From NCBI GenBank assembly GCA_022579005.1, contig MU401532.1:1-64000 (forward strand): a DNA stretch of 64,000 bases, read 5' to 3'. The stretch comes from Poronia punctata (lineage: Eukaryota; Ascomycota; Sordariomycetes; Xylariales; Xylariaceae). Of this stretch, positions 14,001-24,680 are shown one piece after another. The notes beneath the pieces are model-generated. The model was not told the origin of the DNA and searched no databases. It saw nothing but the letters and a program-made list of their open reading frames with translations. Numbering within the stretch: position 1 is the stretch's first letter; every line of letters starts with the position of its first letter. The position numbers and the translations under genes are program-made.

Positions 14001-14076
14001 TCTTGCTATGTTGAGGGCCAATAACGCCCTGTTCTCGAAGAGAGGCCTTAAGCCTCTTGAGCTGAGATCCGGGCAT
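11076..14076 (-). CDS. NOP14: Nucleolar complex protein 14 (NOP14)
   Basis: Five exons on the minus strand: 14076-13786, 13726-13247, 13188-12324, 12200-11450 and 11388-11076. They total 899 aa, the usual fungal length. The introns (59, 58, 123 and 61 nt) all have GTGGGT, GTGAGT or GTAAGT donors, and phase is kept throughout. The N-terminus MPGSQLKRLKASLREQGV and the block RNKTGGIRDQRIGEDDASMS are NOP14 hallmarks. The middle is strongly acidic. The C-terminus has LHHHRPLAIKSSIPKFEDSF and the terminal Lys/Arg-rich AHKKERKGAMRELRKD-like helix (here EHKKERKGAMRELRKD). NOP14 belongs to the small-subunit processome and is needed for 18S rRNA maturation and 40S assembly in the nucleolus (established for yeast). 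The gene is divergent from the gene at 14518 with 441 bp between the start codons, so a shared promoter region is likely. The family call is very secure. Confidence 0.96.
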
Positions 14077-14517
14077 GGTGTAGGGTGAGGTTGGACGCTG
14101 GTAGTTATCAATGTTCTTCTACTGCGCCTGGAGTCTAGAGGGGCTCTCGCTGCCATCAAAGTCCCGAACTTTTTTTGGTGGAGCCGTTGCCAAGACCTTA
14201 TCTTATCGTTTCTTCCTACCCCAGCGTTGACAGGGGATTATAGCATAGAGTCTAACCTAACTTAGTTAGACATAAGCTAAGGTAGCCGCACCTAACGTCA
14301 GTACCAACAGGTACAGCAAACATTTGAAGTGAAGTCGCCTGCCAGCCCTTACGTGCCTGGCTGCCTGGCTGTCTGCGAGAACTCGTAGGTAAAATCTACG
14401 TGCCTACTCCAACAAACTTAAGGCATACTTCTCCCGTTGATACTACCAAGGCTTCTTCGTAAGCAACTTATATACCGATGGTCTAATCATACCAAGGTAC
14501 TCGACAATGTTCTCAGT
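14077..14517. promoter_or_regulatory. Divergent promoter region NOP14 / 14518 gene
   Basis: These 441 bp separate two divergent start codons, so they should hold the promoters of both genes. The segment contains TAGGTA-type words and AACTCGTA near 14386, a one-base variant of the TACTCGTA motif found elsewhere. No clear TATA box stands out. This is a positional inference only. Confidence 0.5.
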
Positions 14518-15586
14518 ATGGGCTACTTCTCCTTTCTACGGGACGAGCGAGTCGTCGCTCTTGGTTTTGGGGTTGCTGCAATTAGCTCCATCGCTGCAAT
14601 GCGTATAATTCTATTGCATTTCCGTGACGAAGCCGAGATCAAACCAGCACAGCCGAGGACACAGTATATCACTCAGGAAACGGAGGATTCTCTCAAGCTC
14701 AGCACTCTGCAAAGTCTCCTGCAGCATTACAATTTTGCCATACGCGATACCGCCCTTCGGATACTAGCGGGCCGGGTGGTAAATGATAGCTCGGCTATCG
14801 ACGAACTGCTATGGGGCATTACGCGCGAAGATTACGACGAAAGACTACGGAACATCAAAGCTCTGATCTTTGCTATTGAGGATAGTGCGTGGGCCTACTT
14901 TGCTTTTGGGTTTCTAGTTCACTGACTTGTCTCTAGAAGACTCATACCAGGACTCGTTAATAGAAGTACTCAACACACCCAAAGGCTACAGCGCTTTAGT
15001 CCGGTCATTAGAATTGAACCTCAACGAAGTCGAACAAGAGACGCTTGACGACCCGTTATACGACGAATACTGTCTCCGCGACTATAGCGAACGATGCTGC
15101 CTGATGCTGGTCACATGGCTTATTCACAGATATGGCGTTGAAAGGCTGGTCGAAGCCAAGTTCGTGGAGAAATGGTTGGCAAAGCAAAATTGGGGGGACA
15201 CGACTGAGGAGAGGCGCAAGAATTTTGCGCTTTACATGGATCGCAAGAAGAATAGGATCAGTGATATTTGCCTCCACCTAAAGACGTCCAAAGCCGGTCG
15301 AAAGGCTCTAGTTAAGGCGAAGCTTGCCAGCAAGCTAAAGAAGTCAAAAAAGGACAGGGCCTCGAGCATTAAAGTCGTTTTAGAAATTAGTATGGCGAAC
15401 GACGTCGATGCTGATGGCGTCGCTCTTGATGCATCACGTGCGGAATTGGTTCCACGTGTGAATGAACAGAGCGCCGAAGAGCAACGCTTGCGCAGACGGC
15501 ACCGAGAGGCCATGGTGTTGAACGATGGAACACACTCATTAGGCCGCGGCGATATTATCGAGCGAGACCACGATTCTAACAGCTGA
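14518..15586 (+). CDS. Conserved fungal membrane-anchored helical protein, function unknown
   Basis: Two exons, 14518-14884 and 14937-15586, give 338 aa. The 52-nt intron (GTGCGT...CTCTAG, with CTGAC as a likely branch site) joins AIED to DSYQDSL through a split Lys codon. Near the N-terminus (about residues 13-35) there is a hydrophobic stretch with VALGFGVAAISSIAA that looks like one membrane anchor. The rest appears all-helical, with leucine-spaced segments such as SLKLSTLQSLLQHYNFAIRD that resemble ARM/HEAT-type helices (inference). A Lys-rich stretch (KLASKLKKSKKDR) lies around residues 250-265, and the tail is charged. I do not recognise a named family. The frame is open upstream to 14437, but the first in-frame ATG is at 14518. 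It could be an organelle- or ER-anchored scaffold, and its sequence alone does not say which. Confidence 0.82.
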
Positions 15587-17989
15587 GGGAGAATCTGGCC
15601 CGGTTCGGTCGACATTCGAACTTTTAGACATGGGTAGTTTCTTCGGTAAGCGACGCTCACCTGAGGACGATGTTTGAACATCATTACCATACAATCATAT
15701 TACGACAACGAGCGATCGTGAGGTTGCGGGCTTACAGTTGCTTGCACATAGATTTCCACACACCCGGCGGTCCTCGGGGCACGACTACCTACCTGATCCA
15801 TCAGCATAATTACCTGAGCACATCTACAGCCTCCCCCCATTCGGTTGCAGGAAGAAGAAGTAAGCGATCAGGCCCGGTGCGAGGCAGGGGTTCAAGGGAA
15901 AAATAGGCATCACGGGGGATTACTCTCTCATACAACGACTGGGACATACATACGAGACACATATTCTTCACGATTATACAACCTTGTCGATTATGGTCAG
16001 ACTCTTGGACCCCAATACGCCGGAAGACTCGGATTGTCCTAATATAACCCACCTTGTCATGAAATCAAGTCGGGGGGGATGATTGCGGCCTCAAAAGGTC
16101 GAAGAATCCCCGAGACGGACGTGTACGTGTTGTGGTATCTTATCGTTCCGCCTGACGGAGAGCGTCTCCAAATTCCCGGGAAATTAGACCGGGTCCACAC
16201 TAGCAGATGACAGGTTCAGGGATATGCACGGCATTGGACCGGGCCACCCCAGTGATCCGGCAGAATGGAAATAAGCGTCTACACAGTAAATTAAATGAAT
16301 ATTTCATCCAGCGGCAAATAAGTGATCTCCTCTTCGAAATACCAGAGTGGTCTTGATAACATTCAGGTTACGCAACCTAGCAATGCTGGTTGATGCTCTC
16401 TGTTACGAATGTATGTCACTAATATGATGCCTCATAGCTCCGTGTAGGCCCTAACCCCGACGTCCCTAATGCATGCAGGCTGCAAAAACAGTTGCCCGTG
16501 ATACCGTTTAAAAGTAAACAAAAATATTTGACCTTGCCCCCTGGCCGTAAACAAGGGCGCCTGCGAGAGCCAATAACAATGGTTAAAGCGTCAACCTGCA
16601 GCTCTGCGCCCACCGACCGAACTGGCTTCTGATTAGTTGCTCATGACAAAAAAAGCATAATGTAGTAACTAATCACCGTTGTTGAATGACCTAACCATGC
16701 ACATATGGTGCTCTAAAGCTACTCATCAGCTGCCCGGCACAGTAGTCTAATGCGTGCAAGCGGATGCAGGCAAAACCTAAATGCTATTGATTGCCGTGAT
16801 AGGTCGATCCTTGCAGGGCAGTTATTTCTGAGCGGTCAGAGTTCGTAGCTACCATGTAATTACCCAAGGCTGGAATATTCTCAATAAACAACAAAAGTGC
16901 TCGACTCTGAACCCCTCCTTATTTGCGAAATTTCCACCTAGCTCTGCTCTTGTTATTGCTATCTGCCCGTCGAATCTCTATATCTCTACACCTTCCACGG
17001 TTAGTATCATGACAGATCTTGATTTCCAGCATTTACGTACCTAACAAATTGTCAGTAGGTACTTCAATTAAGCAGAGATCAATAATACTGCTTACTTGTA
17101 CATTATTTTCAGTATCATAGGTATGTACGAGTATATCAACCTTTTTAGACCTGCCAAACAAATAACTTACGTTTCACGCTGATGCAAGGGTTGCTTGGCT
17201 CTTATTGACTTGTTCTGGTCTGACTGTCAATAGGTTTTACATTTGAGATCTGGGTTTCTTTCAACCCCTCCCACAGACCAGATTATTCTGTGTTTACACA
17301 CTACGGATAAAGCGTACTCGTAAGTACAAAATCATCCCACACTCAAGAAGAACTTGACTACCTTCCTAGGTACCCACCTACACGTACATATCCCGCCCAG
17401 TCCACGCTTGCAAATCTTTTCAAGTTTTCTTCACCCCTGTTTCTATGGTTACGTTATTCGGAGTCCCGGAAAATTAGGTGACGTCGACTACTCACCTGTT
17501 TTATTTGCCAACCACAAGACGTTTGATTGATTTTCGTCTCAGCTCTTATTAACCAAACTTAGGCCTTCTAGATATGGTCCCCGGCATACCTACTTTTAGA
17601 CTGCCGGTAGTCAAAAAGCAACTTTAAACGACAGTGTTTGTTACGTTTTGTTGTCCTACGCGATTCGCAGTTCGGCCACTACCCGAGTTTAGTTTCATCT
17701 CTTTCCGGACAAGGTGGGCCAAAAGGAGACGATACGCGCACCACGATTGGTCCAGACCGAATTAGAGCCCATCTCGCCACCCCAATAGTTGGCGCCCGAA
17801 GAGGTACCAAGTGCCCTACGCAGCTACGCTGACCTGCCAAAGGCCAGAAGCTCTCCAAGACGAAGGCAATCCACCCACCCCTTTTGCAACCTGCACCTGA
17901 GCTAGGCACTGTAGTGTACCTGTAGTAGGGTTCATTACGTTGGCGGGCCAAAAGGTTCAAGGCCGGGCAAAATTCACGGGTTGCCCACC
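15587..17989. other. Intergenic region
   Basis: This is 2.4 kb with no convincing gene. It should include the 3' end of the 14518 gene and the promoter of the CLIP-like gene. TACGAGTA/TACTCGTA words occur at 17126 and 17315, among TAGGTA/TACCTA words. A 209-codon minus-strand ORF ends near 17679. It overlaps the CLIP gene start, has no recognisable domain, and is treated as chance. Confidence 0.5.
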
Positions 17990-20613
17990 ATGGCTTCATC
18001 GGCAACACCTTTTTCTCCTTCCTCCTCCTCCCTACAACAACCACAAAGACAGCTGCACCCTGCTTTGTCTCGGCAAGGAAAGAAAGTCGGCGTCGGAGGG
18101 ATCGGAACCGCGTCAACTCCCAATTTAAATAATCTTTATTCCGCCCATTCTCGTCTTGCGCCTCCGGCAGGAGCGCTTGCGCGTAAAGCCTCCCTGGCTG
18201 CTTTAACTCCTGGCTCTCTCGCTTCCATTCCAGATGATACCGAAAGCTACGCCCTGCATAGTGTTTTGAACGAATCGTCGCCCGAGCGCAAGATGCCTCC
18301 CATGCCACCGCTCACGCCGGGAAGGGCCTCCCGACAGGCCGATGATTTCGCCGTGGGTGAACAGGTTGATGTTCCCGGAAATATGGCCGGGACCGTGAGA
18401 TTTGTTGGATCCGTTGCTGGTAGGAAGGGCGTTTTCGCCGGCGTCGAACTTCATTCGGAGTACGCTCCGAGAGGAAAGAATAGCGGCGAGGTTGATGGGT
18501 ACGTCAAATTATACATTCAATGTCTGCTATAGGTTATTTGGACGAGTCAACCGCTAACCGATATGTTCTTCCACCAAACAGCGTGTCTTACTTTGCCACG
18601 TCTATTCCCGGATCCGGCATCTTTGTCCCCATCACCAAGCTATCCAAGCGCGATGCGCCCCCCTCTTACCCTCAAACCCCGTCGGCAAACTCGTTAGCTG
18701 GTTTGAGGGCCGCAAGCCAGAACACCACCAACCACACTCCTCCGACACCGTCGTTGCCGAAATTCAGCCAGTCTGTAGGCCCCGGTCGGGCGCCGAGCCC
18801 CTATGGCAAGCGGCCTAGAATGTCACTTCCGAGGCCGGATTCGCCCTTACGCAAGTTGCAGCTCACTCCAGCCCCGCGCCCGACAATGGCAACCCCGGCA
18901 CAAAAGCCACCGTCTCGTTACGGTAGCCCAACTGTGCCCAAGTTCACATCCAGCGTTCGTGGTACGGCTGGCGATCCGAACAAGCCCCCGCGCCTGGATA
19001 GGAAACCGAGCATAGCTCCAAGAAGTGCATCGGCCCTGGGGCAGCCCATACCCAGCTTCGACGAGGAAGAGCCTATGCCTGCGCCTTCGAGTGCGCACGC
19101 GAAGACGAATGGTAGTATAGGGTCCCTGACATCTTCCATGGGCTTCAAGCGTCCTGCCTCTCGTGCCAACCATGCAAATGAGGAGGAGATGGAGCGTCTG
19201 AAGTCTCAACTCGAAGATCGCGATAGGCAGTTGAGGGAGCAAGCTTCCGCGTTAGCCGAGATGGAGAGCAGCTTGTCGGAACTCACGGTACTGATAGACC
19301 AATCCGACAACAACCGCATGCGATCAGGAAGTCTTGACGGAAAAGACACCTCCCAGTTGCGGGCGATGCTGCGTGAAAAGAATGAGAAGATCGCGATGCT
19401 TACAGCCGAGTTTGATACGCATCGAGCCGACTTCCGAAGTACTATCGATACGCTCGAGATGGCTAGTACCGAGACTCAAAGGGTGTACGACGCGAAGATA
19501 CGGGAACTGGAGCAGGAATTGCAGGAGGCTCAGGAGCGGCATGAGGATGTGGAGAGCGTTGCGAGGCAACTAAAACAGCTCGAGGAACTTGTTCAAGAGC
19601 TCGAAGAGGGGCTTGAAGATGCTCGTCGTGGTGAGGCGGAAGCTCGGGGTGAAGTCGAATTCCTGCGAGGAGAAGTCGAAAGGACGCGATCCGAATTGCG
19701 AAGGGAGCGTGAGAAGGCCGCGGCCACTATAAGTGGCAATAACAACACCGAAGATCGCGATCGCTCAGCCATATCCAAGGACCTGGAGAAAAAGGACGAC
19801 GAGATTAGAGGTCTTAAAGCTATCATCCATTCACTTAGCAGGGACTCGGTACCTGGATCAGAGTCTCTGGAGAAGATCCCCCCACAGCTACAGCGACAGG
19901 ACTCGATGGATAACCGGGGAGCCAAAGAGAAGTTGGAGCGAGAAGTGTCGGAGCTCCGAAGCATGCTGGACACCAAGAGCTCTCGTGAAGAAGAACTTGA
20001 GCGGGAGCTCGAGAACTTGCGACGTAGAAGCGTGGGCAACAACAATCGCGCAAGTTCCATGACTGTCGGGAGCGCCGATCGATCATCCTATCGTGACTCC
20101 AAAGGGACCGTCATTCTAGCACGCGATTCACGGTCGCAAGAAGAGGGCCATAAGCGCAAAAACACACTGGAGCCCATGCCCGAGAGCGACGCATTATCGT
20201 CAGTCACCGAGAATAGTACATTATGGTGTGAGATATGCGAAACAGGTGGGCATGACATTCTCACATGTACCAACATGTTTGGGGCTCAGAACGAGCATGA
20301 CAAGCATCATCATGTCGATGAGCGGACGTTAGGCAAGACAGGGAACGAGGTAGGGCGCGACAGCCATCAAACTCTGACCGTCCCTATGGACGCAGAAGCA
20401 ATACCTCGACCGCTGTCGCCGATGAGGCCCAAACCAGCTGTGACTTCAGCTTCGGCCCCACCGCCTACTACGATCCCTATGCTTCCTAACCCGCAAGATA
20501 CCGGACCGCTTGCAGGCAAGGAAAGCGGCGTGGTTGACCCATCCAAATGGTGCGCCATGTGTGAGCGCGACGGACATGACAGCATCGACTGTCCTCTTGA
20601 AGATGCGTTCTAG
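17990..20613 (+). CDS. CLIP-170-like CAP-Gly microtubule plus-end protein
   Basis: Two exons, 17990-18498 and 18582-20613, give 846 aa. The 83-nt intron (GTACGT...CAACAG, branch CTAAC at about 18554) splits the CAP-Gly domain. That domain spans about residues 124-190, with FVGSVAGRKGVFAGVEL, the tubulin-tail-binding variant GKNSGEVDG, and SYFATSIPGSGIFVP. Ser/Pro/Arg-rich sequence on both sides fits microtubule binding. A long coiled coil covers roughly residues 400-670. Two CCHC zinc knuckles of spacing C-x2-C-x4-H-x4-C end the protein, at about residues 718-731 (WCEICETGGHDILTC) and 826-839 (WCAMCERDGHDSIDC). This order matches metazoan CLIP-170 and yeast Bik1/Tip1, which track growing microtubule ends and recruit dynein or dynactin through the knuckles (established knowledge). 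In hyphae it likely acts in tip growth and nuclear movement (inference). Confidence 0.94.
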
Positions 20614-21832
20614 AAGTGCAGTTTTCTGTCTATTCAGTGCTTTTATGGTATATTGTTGTAATAATTGCTGTGCTTTTGGCGTTGGATTGTCATCGGTTTC
20701 GGTTCTATCAAGGGGACAGGAATACATAAGGTATATATGGCTGTTTGGAAGCGATGATACCACTCTCAAACCATACCATTGTTATTATATTCAGTTATTC
20801 TGTAAACAGCTATCCGATAGCCGCCCCCCTTTGCTCCTGCTGTCGTATTGTCTGTTCAATACATATATGATGGCTGACCGTATGGCAATACATCGGTCTG
20901 TTGTTGAGATGGTATTTTACGTGCAGACAAATAGCTCTGTGACCCTGCGTCCTGATCGGATCTATTGTCGCACTTGCCACCCGGTTCGTTTCCGGTGCCT
21001 ACAAAGCTCGGCAACGCTTTGCTTCCTTGAATAAATACCATACCGTTTCTATCATGCATGCTCCAGTAGACTCTGTTCCTCGCGGAACTCGAGTAGTATT
21101 TCAAAGAAAGCAGGTCCAGTCAAAGCATTTATATGTGACAAGGTTAGGTAAATACAGAATGATATTGAGTACTTATGCAGTATGACCGGAGTTGTTTCAG
21201 TCCCAACAGAGAAAAGACTATACGAATCTCGCACGTTGGCGGACATGTTTCTTCCGTCCTTCCGACTCGGGCGCAAACGTCCCACGATAATAACACGCAG
21301 TTGCGTGTTCGGCGTTTACGAGTACTAACTGTTCTGTAGCCTAACCGCTCGATGATAGGGTAGGTAAGGTAGTTTTGTCCGGAATCTCTGAAACTGGCTC
21401 GCTCCCCAAAGGGTATTTTTATAACCGTCAAAGCCGTTTGTCACCTGCTATGTCCCAACCAACTAAGGTACCTAGGTACTTTAGGTATATCTGTACCTCG
21501 CTTTTTCTTCCACTTGCAGTGCAAACACAAGCAGGCTATCTACATACTTGAGGTACATAATAGGTAGTTGGTTTTAAAAAGATTGGTCTTCTTTTAGCCA
21601 TTGGTCGATTTCTTATTCTTTTCTCAATCCAAAATATTTTATTTAAAGGAACTTTTTCGATCCATCTATCCATTCATCCATCCATCCATCCATCTTTTTG
21701 GGGACGACCCCACATTCCCGTCCGTCCGTCCGTCCGTCCTTTCCTCCCCGACAAAGCCGAACCAAACCAAACCAAACCACGAAAATCTAAAAGATCGACC
21801 GAAAAAAAGGAAAAAATAAAAAAATAAAAAGG
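20614..21832. other. Intergenic region
   Basis: This 1.2-kb gap holds the 3' end of the CLIP-like gene and the promoter of the RNase III-like gene. TACGAGTA is at 21317 and a TACCTAGGTA cluster at 21467-21490. The last 170 bases become a string of tetranucleotide repeats, described separately. No gene is supported. Confidence 0.5.
21665..21830. repeat. Tetranucleotide repeat cluster and A-rich leader
   Basis: In order there is a CCAT run (about 21667-21694), a CCGT run (about 21718-21738), an AACCA run (about 21760-21778) and a purine/A-rich stretch running to the start codon at 21833. Together these form the leader of the RNase III-like gene. Repeat length there could vary between isolates and affect expression (inference). 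Confidence 0.75.
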
Positions 21833-22064
21833 ATGAACAAAATCCAAAAACTCCAGCTCGCCCAACAAATCACAGGCCACACATTCAAAAACCCAGACTG
21901 GCTATGGGAAGCCCTACAAGCGGCAGGATCCGACGTGTCCAAACTCAACGGACGTACATTACCAGAAGGGAACAGACCCTTGGCCGGACTAGGCGATCTG
22001 GTGATTGATTTGATTATAAAGTCGGATTGTTATAATAGCAATATGTCGACCGGTAAACTTCCTT

Positions 22065-22099
<35 letters not shown>

Positions 22100-22482
22100 C
22101 TTCTTCTTCTCACTTTTCCCCTGTCTTAACTCATGTATGTATGTATGTATCTAAGAAAAGGGGAGAAAAAAAAATTAAAATATATAAAAAATCTTCAGGC
22201 AGCACGGTAACCCTCCTCCAAACGCGCGTCAACAACAACCGACTCGCCCGTCTATGCGGGAAGTCGGGTTTGGCAGAATGCATCAACCTCAACCCGAGCC
22301 AATCCCTCGCCACGCCCATCTTATGCGCCGCCACGGTCGAGGCTGTCGTCGGGGCCGTCTATCAGGATACCAGTGGGAATCTCGCGAATGTGAGGGATGT
22401 CATGTCGAAGATGGGGATTATCGATTGGGCTGGCAGCAGCAGCAGTGCTACTACATCATCATCATCATCATCATCATCATGA
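21833..22482 (+). CDS. Small RNase III-fold protein lacking catalytic residues
   Basis: Two exons, 21833-22052 and 22199-22482, give 167 aa. The 146-nt intron (GTAAAC...TTCAG) carries a 30-T run. Residues 51-61 (AGLGDLVIDLI) align with the RNase III signature ExLGDxxLxL, and 118-130 (ATVEAVVGAVYQD) with the second signature DxxEAxxGAxYxD. Of the four acidic residues that bind catalytic metal in RNase III, only two remain (Asp55 and Glu121); the other two are Ala51 and Ala118. There is no dsRNA-binding domain. It is therefore probably not a processing nuclease. It could be a structural RNA-binding fold, as in the RNase III-like mitoribosome subunits of fungi (inference). The C-terminus is a Ser run encoded by a TCA/ATC microsatellite reaching the stop codon, so its length may be unstable. 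Confidence 0.8.
22068..22150. repeat. Intronic poly-T (30 nt) and ATGT repeat
   Basis: A run of 30 T occupies 22068-22097. An ATGT/TGTA repeat follows at about 22133-22151. Both lie inside the intron of the RNase III-like gene. The T run is too long and too far from the acceptor (about 100 nt) to be an ordinary polypyrimidine tract, and its exact length may be a sequencing estimate. Confidence 0.85.
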
Positions 22483-22739
22483 TAAAAAAAGAGTCTATCG
22501 AGGAGAGCGCGGAAAAGTCTTTTTATCATCGGCATGATGTTGGGATTATTTTATTTTATTTTATTTTTCTCTAAACATAGGGTTCTTATTTTTCTTTCTT
22601 TCTTTCTTTCTTTTCTTGTAAAGGTAACGACAGGCTAGATTGGAAAGCCGGGACGGAAACTGCGGGAGATTTTTTTTTTTTTTAAAAATGCTGACACTTT
22701 TTTTTAAATTAAGCAAAAGGCCTTACTTAATGTTAGGTA

Positions 22740-22829
22740 GTTAGTTAGTTAGTTGTTTCTCGTGGATTGAACTAACTGACTGGCTGGCTGGCTGGCTGGC
22801 TGGTGCGTCACGCACGCACGCACGCACTG
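22740..22829. repeat. TTAG, GGCT and CACG tetranucleotide arrays
   Basis: Short arrays follow one another: GTTA at about 22739-22754, GGCT at about 22782-22802, then CACG at about 22809-22827. They belong to the same repeat-dense stretch that surrounds the RNase III-like gene. Confidence 0.75.
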
Positions 22830-23005
22830 CTGCTAGGTAAACCTTGGCGGAAGGTTCGGTTCCAGTCTTTTCCAGAGGTTGGAGCTGTTTCCCGGCAGGC
22901 GCCTCTTATCTTGTCCCAAGAATAAAAACAAGGTAACCTACCGTCAAAGTCGAAGGGTTTGAGGTCCAAAAAAAAAGACGCCGACTCGGGGGGAGCTAAG
23001 GTGTC

Positions 23006-23042
23006 CAACCAACCAACCAACCAACCAACCAACCAACCAACC
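23006..23042. repeat. AACC tetranucleotide array
   Basis: About nine uninterrupted copies of AACC. Read on the other strand it is GGTT, superficially like telomeric DNA, but the unit is four bases and is flanked by ordinary sequence. It is a simple microsatellite. Confidence 0.85.
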
Positions 23043-23122
23043 GTCGCGCGTTGGAAAAGGGGGCGCGCTTTAGGGGGTAGGAGAGAAAGGAGAAGGAGGA
23101 TATCGCATCCTTGCTCTTGTTG

Positions 23123-23203
23123 AGGGAAGGGGGAAGGGGGAAGGGGGAAGGGGGAAGGGGGAAGGGGGAAGGGGGAAGGGGGAAGGGGGAAGGGGGAAGG
23201 GAG
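23123..23203. repeat. AAGGGGG heptanucleotide minisatellite
   Basis: About ten near-perfect copies of the 7-bp unit AAGGGGG lie head to tail. The plus strand carries many closely spaced G5 runs and could form G-quadruplex DNA. The array translates as a Gly/Lys/Glu/Arg repeat in one frame, which is not evidence of a gene. Confidence 0.9.
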
Positions 23204-24680
23204 GCAAAAATGAATTGGGATGTTTCCGGTTTGGTAGGGAAAAATACGGATGGGAAAAGGCGTTTTTACTTCATGTTTTTACTTGCTTGGTCTACTACGG
23301 GGAGTTTCTTTTACGGACATGAGCAAAACTATCTAACCTAACCTACTCGGCATATAAGGGAACCTTGTCCTGTTGTATCTATCCTGGAATGTCTTGGTGT
23401 CTACGTACTTACGTATGCAGGCAGGGAGTTACTTGTTGTGTTCTATGAATTCAAGGGGGTTTGGTTTTAGGAAAGCAATTTACCCTTTTTATGTGTGGCC
23501 CTATTAAATAGAGTGAAAAGGCTAGCTAGGTAGGTATGATTGATATAAACCATGCTAACACCAAACCGTATTATATAGTAGGACAAAAGAAAAACGTCTC
23601 TATACTTACGATATCCAACTTTCTTTCTACTTGTAAAAGGGGAATCAGCCGCAGTCGGAGACCTGAAAATCAAAAGAAAAGGGGGGGGGAGAAGCACAAA
23701 GTTGAAAAAGAAACATACAGGGGTAAATAGGTATCTATGTTAGGTGTGGTCAATCTTTTTTTTTCTTATTATCCCTTTTGCTACTCATGGTCTAAGCTGA
23801 ACTTCTTTTTACTACTAACCCCAAGGACTATTTATATATATATAGGCCTAGTAACGCAGAAATAAGAAAAAGAAATCGTCTTATAAAAGGTAAAGGTAAA
23901 ACTACCCTATATAAATACGACTTTAAACACACCCCTTGTAGTTACGTCGTATATACAAAACAAATATCAACTTACTTTAAACATACCTACATACATAGAA
24001 CCTACCTAGTCTACTCTAGTCAACCCCTTTTACAAATCTTACGCAGAGCGTAAAGAAAGATATTTGTGCGATCGATTCTCAGGGGGGGTTTGCTCACGAG
24101 CAGCAGCAAAAAAGGACCAACCAGGTGTTGTTAATCTACAAGTAAATATTTTCCCTTCTTCAATAGGCGGTATTTAGATATAGGTTACTAACCGATTTCT
24201 TTACTATACTATTGGTAAGAGTACGCTTTATCTACATGAAACGAGACAGGGGGGGGGCTGACTTGGTTTGTCATATTTACACGTACATGATAAGTACAAC
24301 ATGATATGTAATAGATAGCTCCGCCGCATACGTAATTTATTTTCTTAATAGGACGATGCGTAGCGTAACACAACAAGAGAGGACGGCGTGCATAATAAGC
24401 CTCCACCCCGCACCTTATCGTCTATCAGCCCTTGTAGCAAGAGCGACAACCGCTTCCCACCCCTTCCGATTTGCACCTCTTTCTGTATAAACCGACATGT
24501 AGCCGTAGCTGTACACATGACCCGCGTAAAGTACAAAAACAGATATTGGATATAGATAATAAAAGATAAATAAAAAAGATCCGCCGGACGCCGCGCTCAA
24601 TTGTGAATGACGAAGATGATGATGCATGCCTGCCTGCCTTCATGCCCTTGATGGGTAATGCCAGACCCCTTTCCTCTTCG

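Larger units (their letters stand above)
22483..24680. other. Intergenic region rich in simple repeats
   Basis: This is 2.2 kb between the 3' ends of the RNase III-like gene and the receptor gene. It holds tetranucleotide and heptanucleotide arrays (described separately), short poly-T, poly-G and TTTC runs, and no gene I can support. Confidence 0.55.

Noticed and set aside
17679..18308. 209-codon minus-strand ORF opposite the CLIP-like gene start
   Set aside because: It overlaps a well-supported gene, has no recognisable domain, and is antisense to low-complexity coding sequence.
23006..23042. AACC array as an interstitial telomere
   Set aside because: The unit is four bases, not TTAGGG or a variant, and the surrounding stretch is full of unrelated microsatellites.
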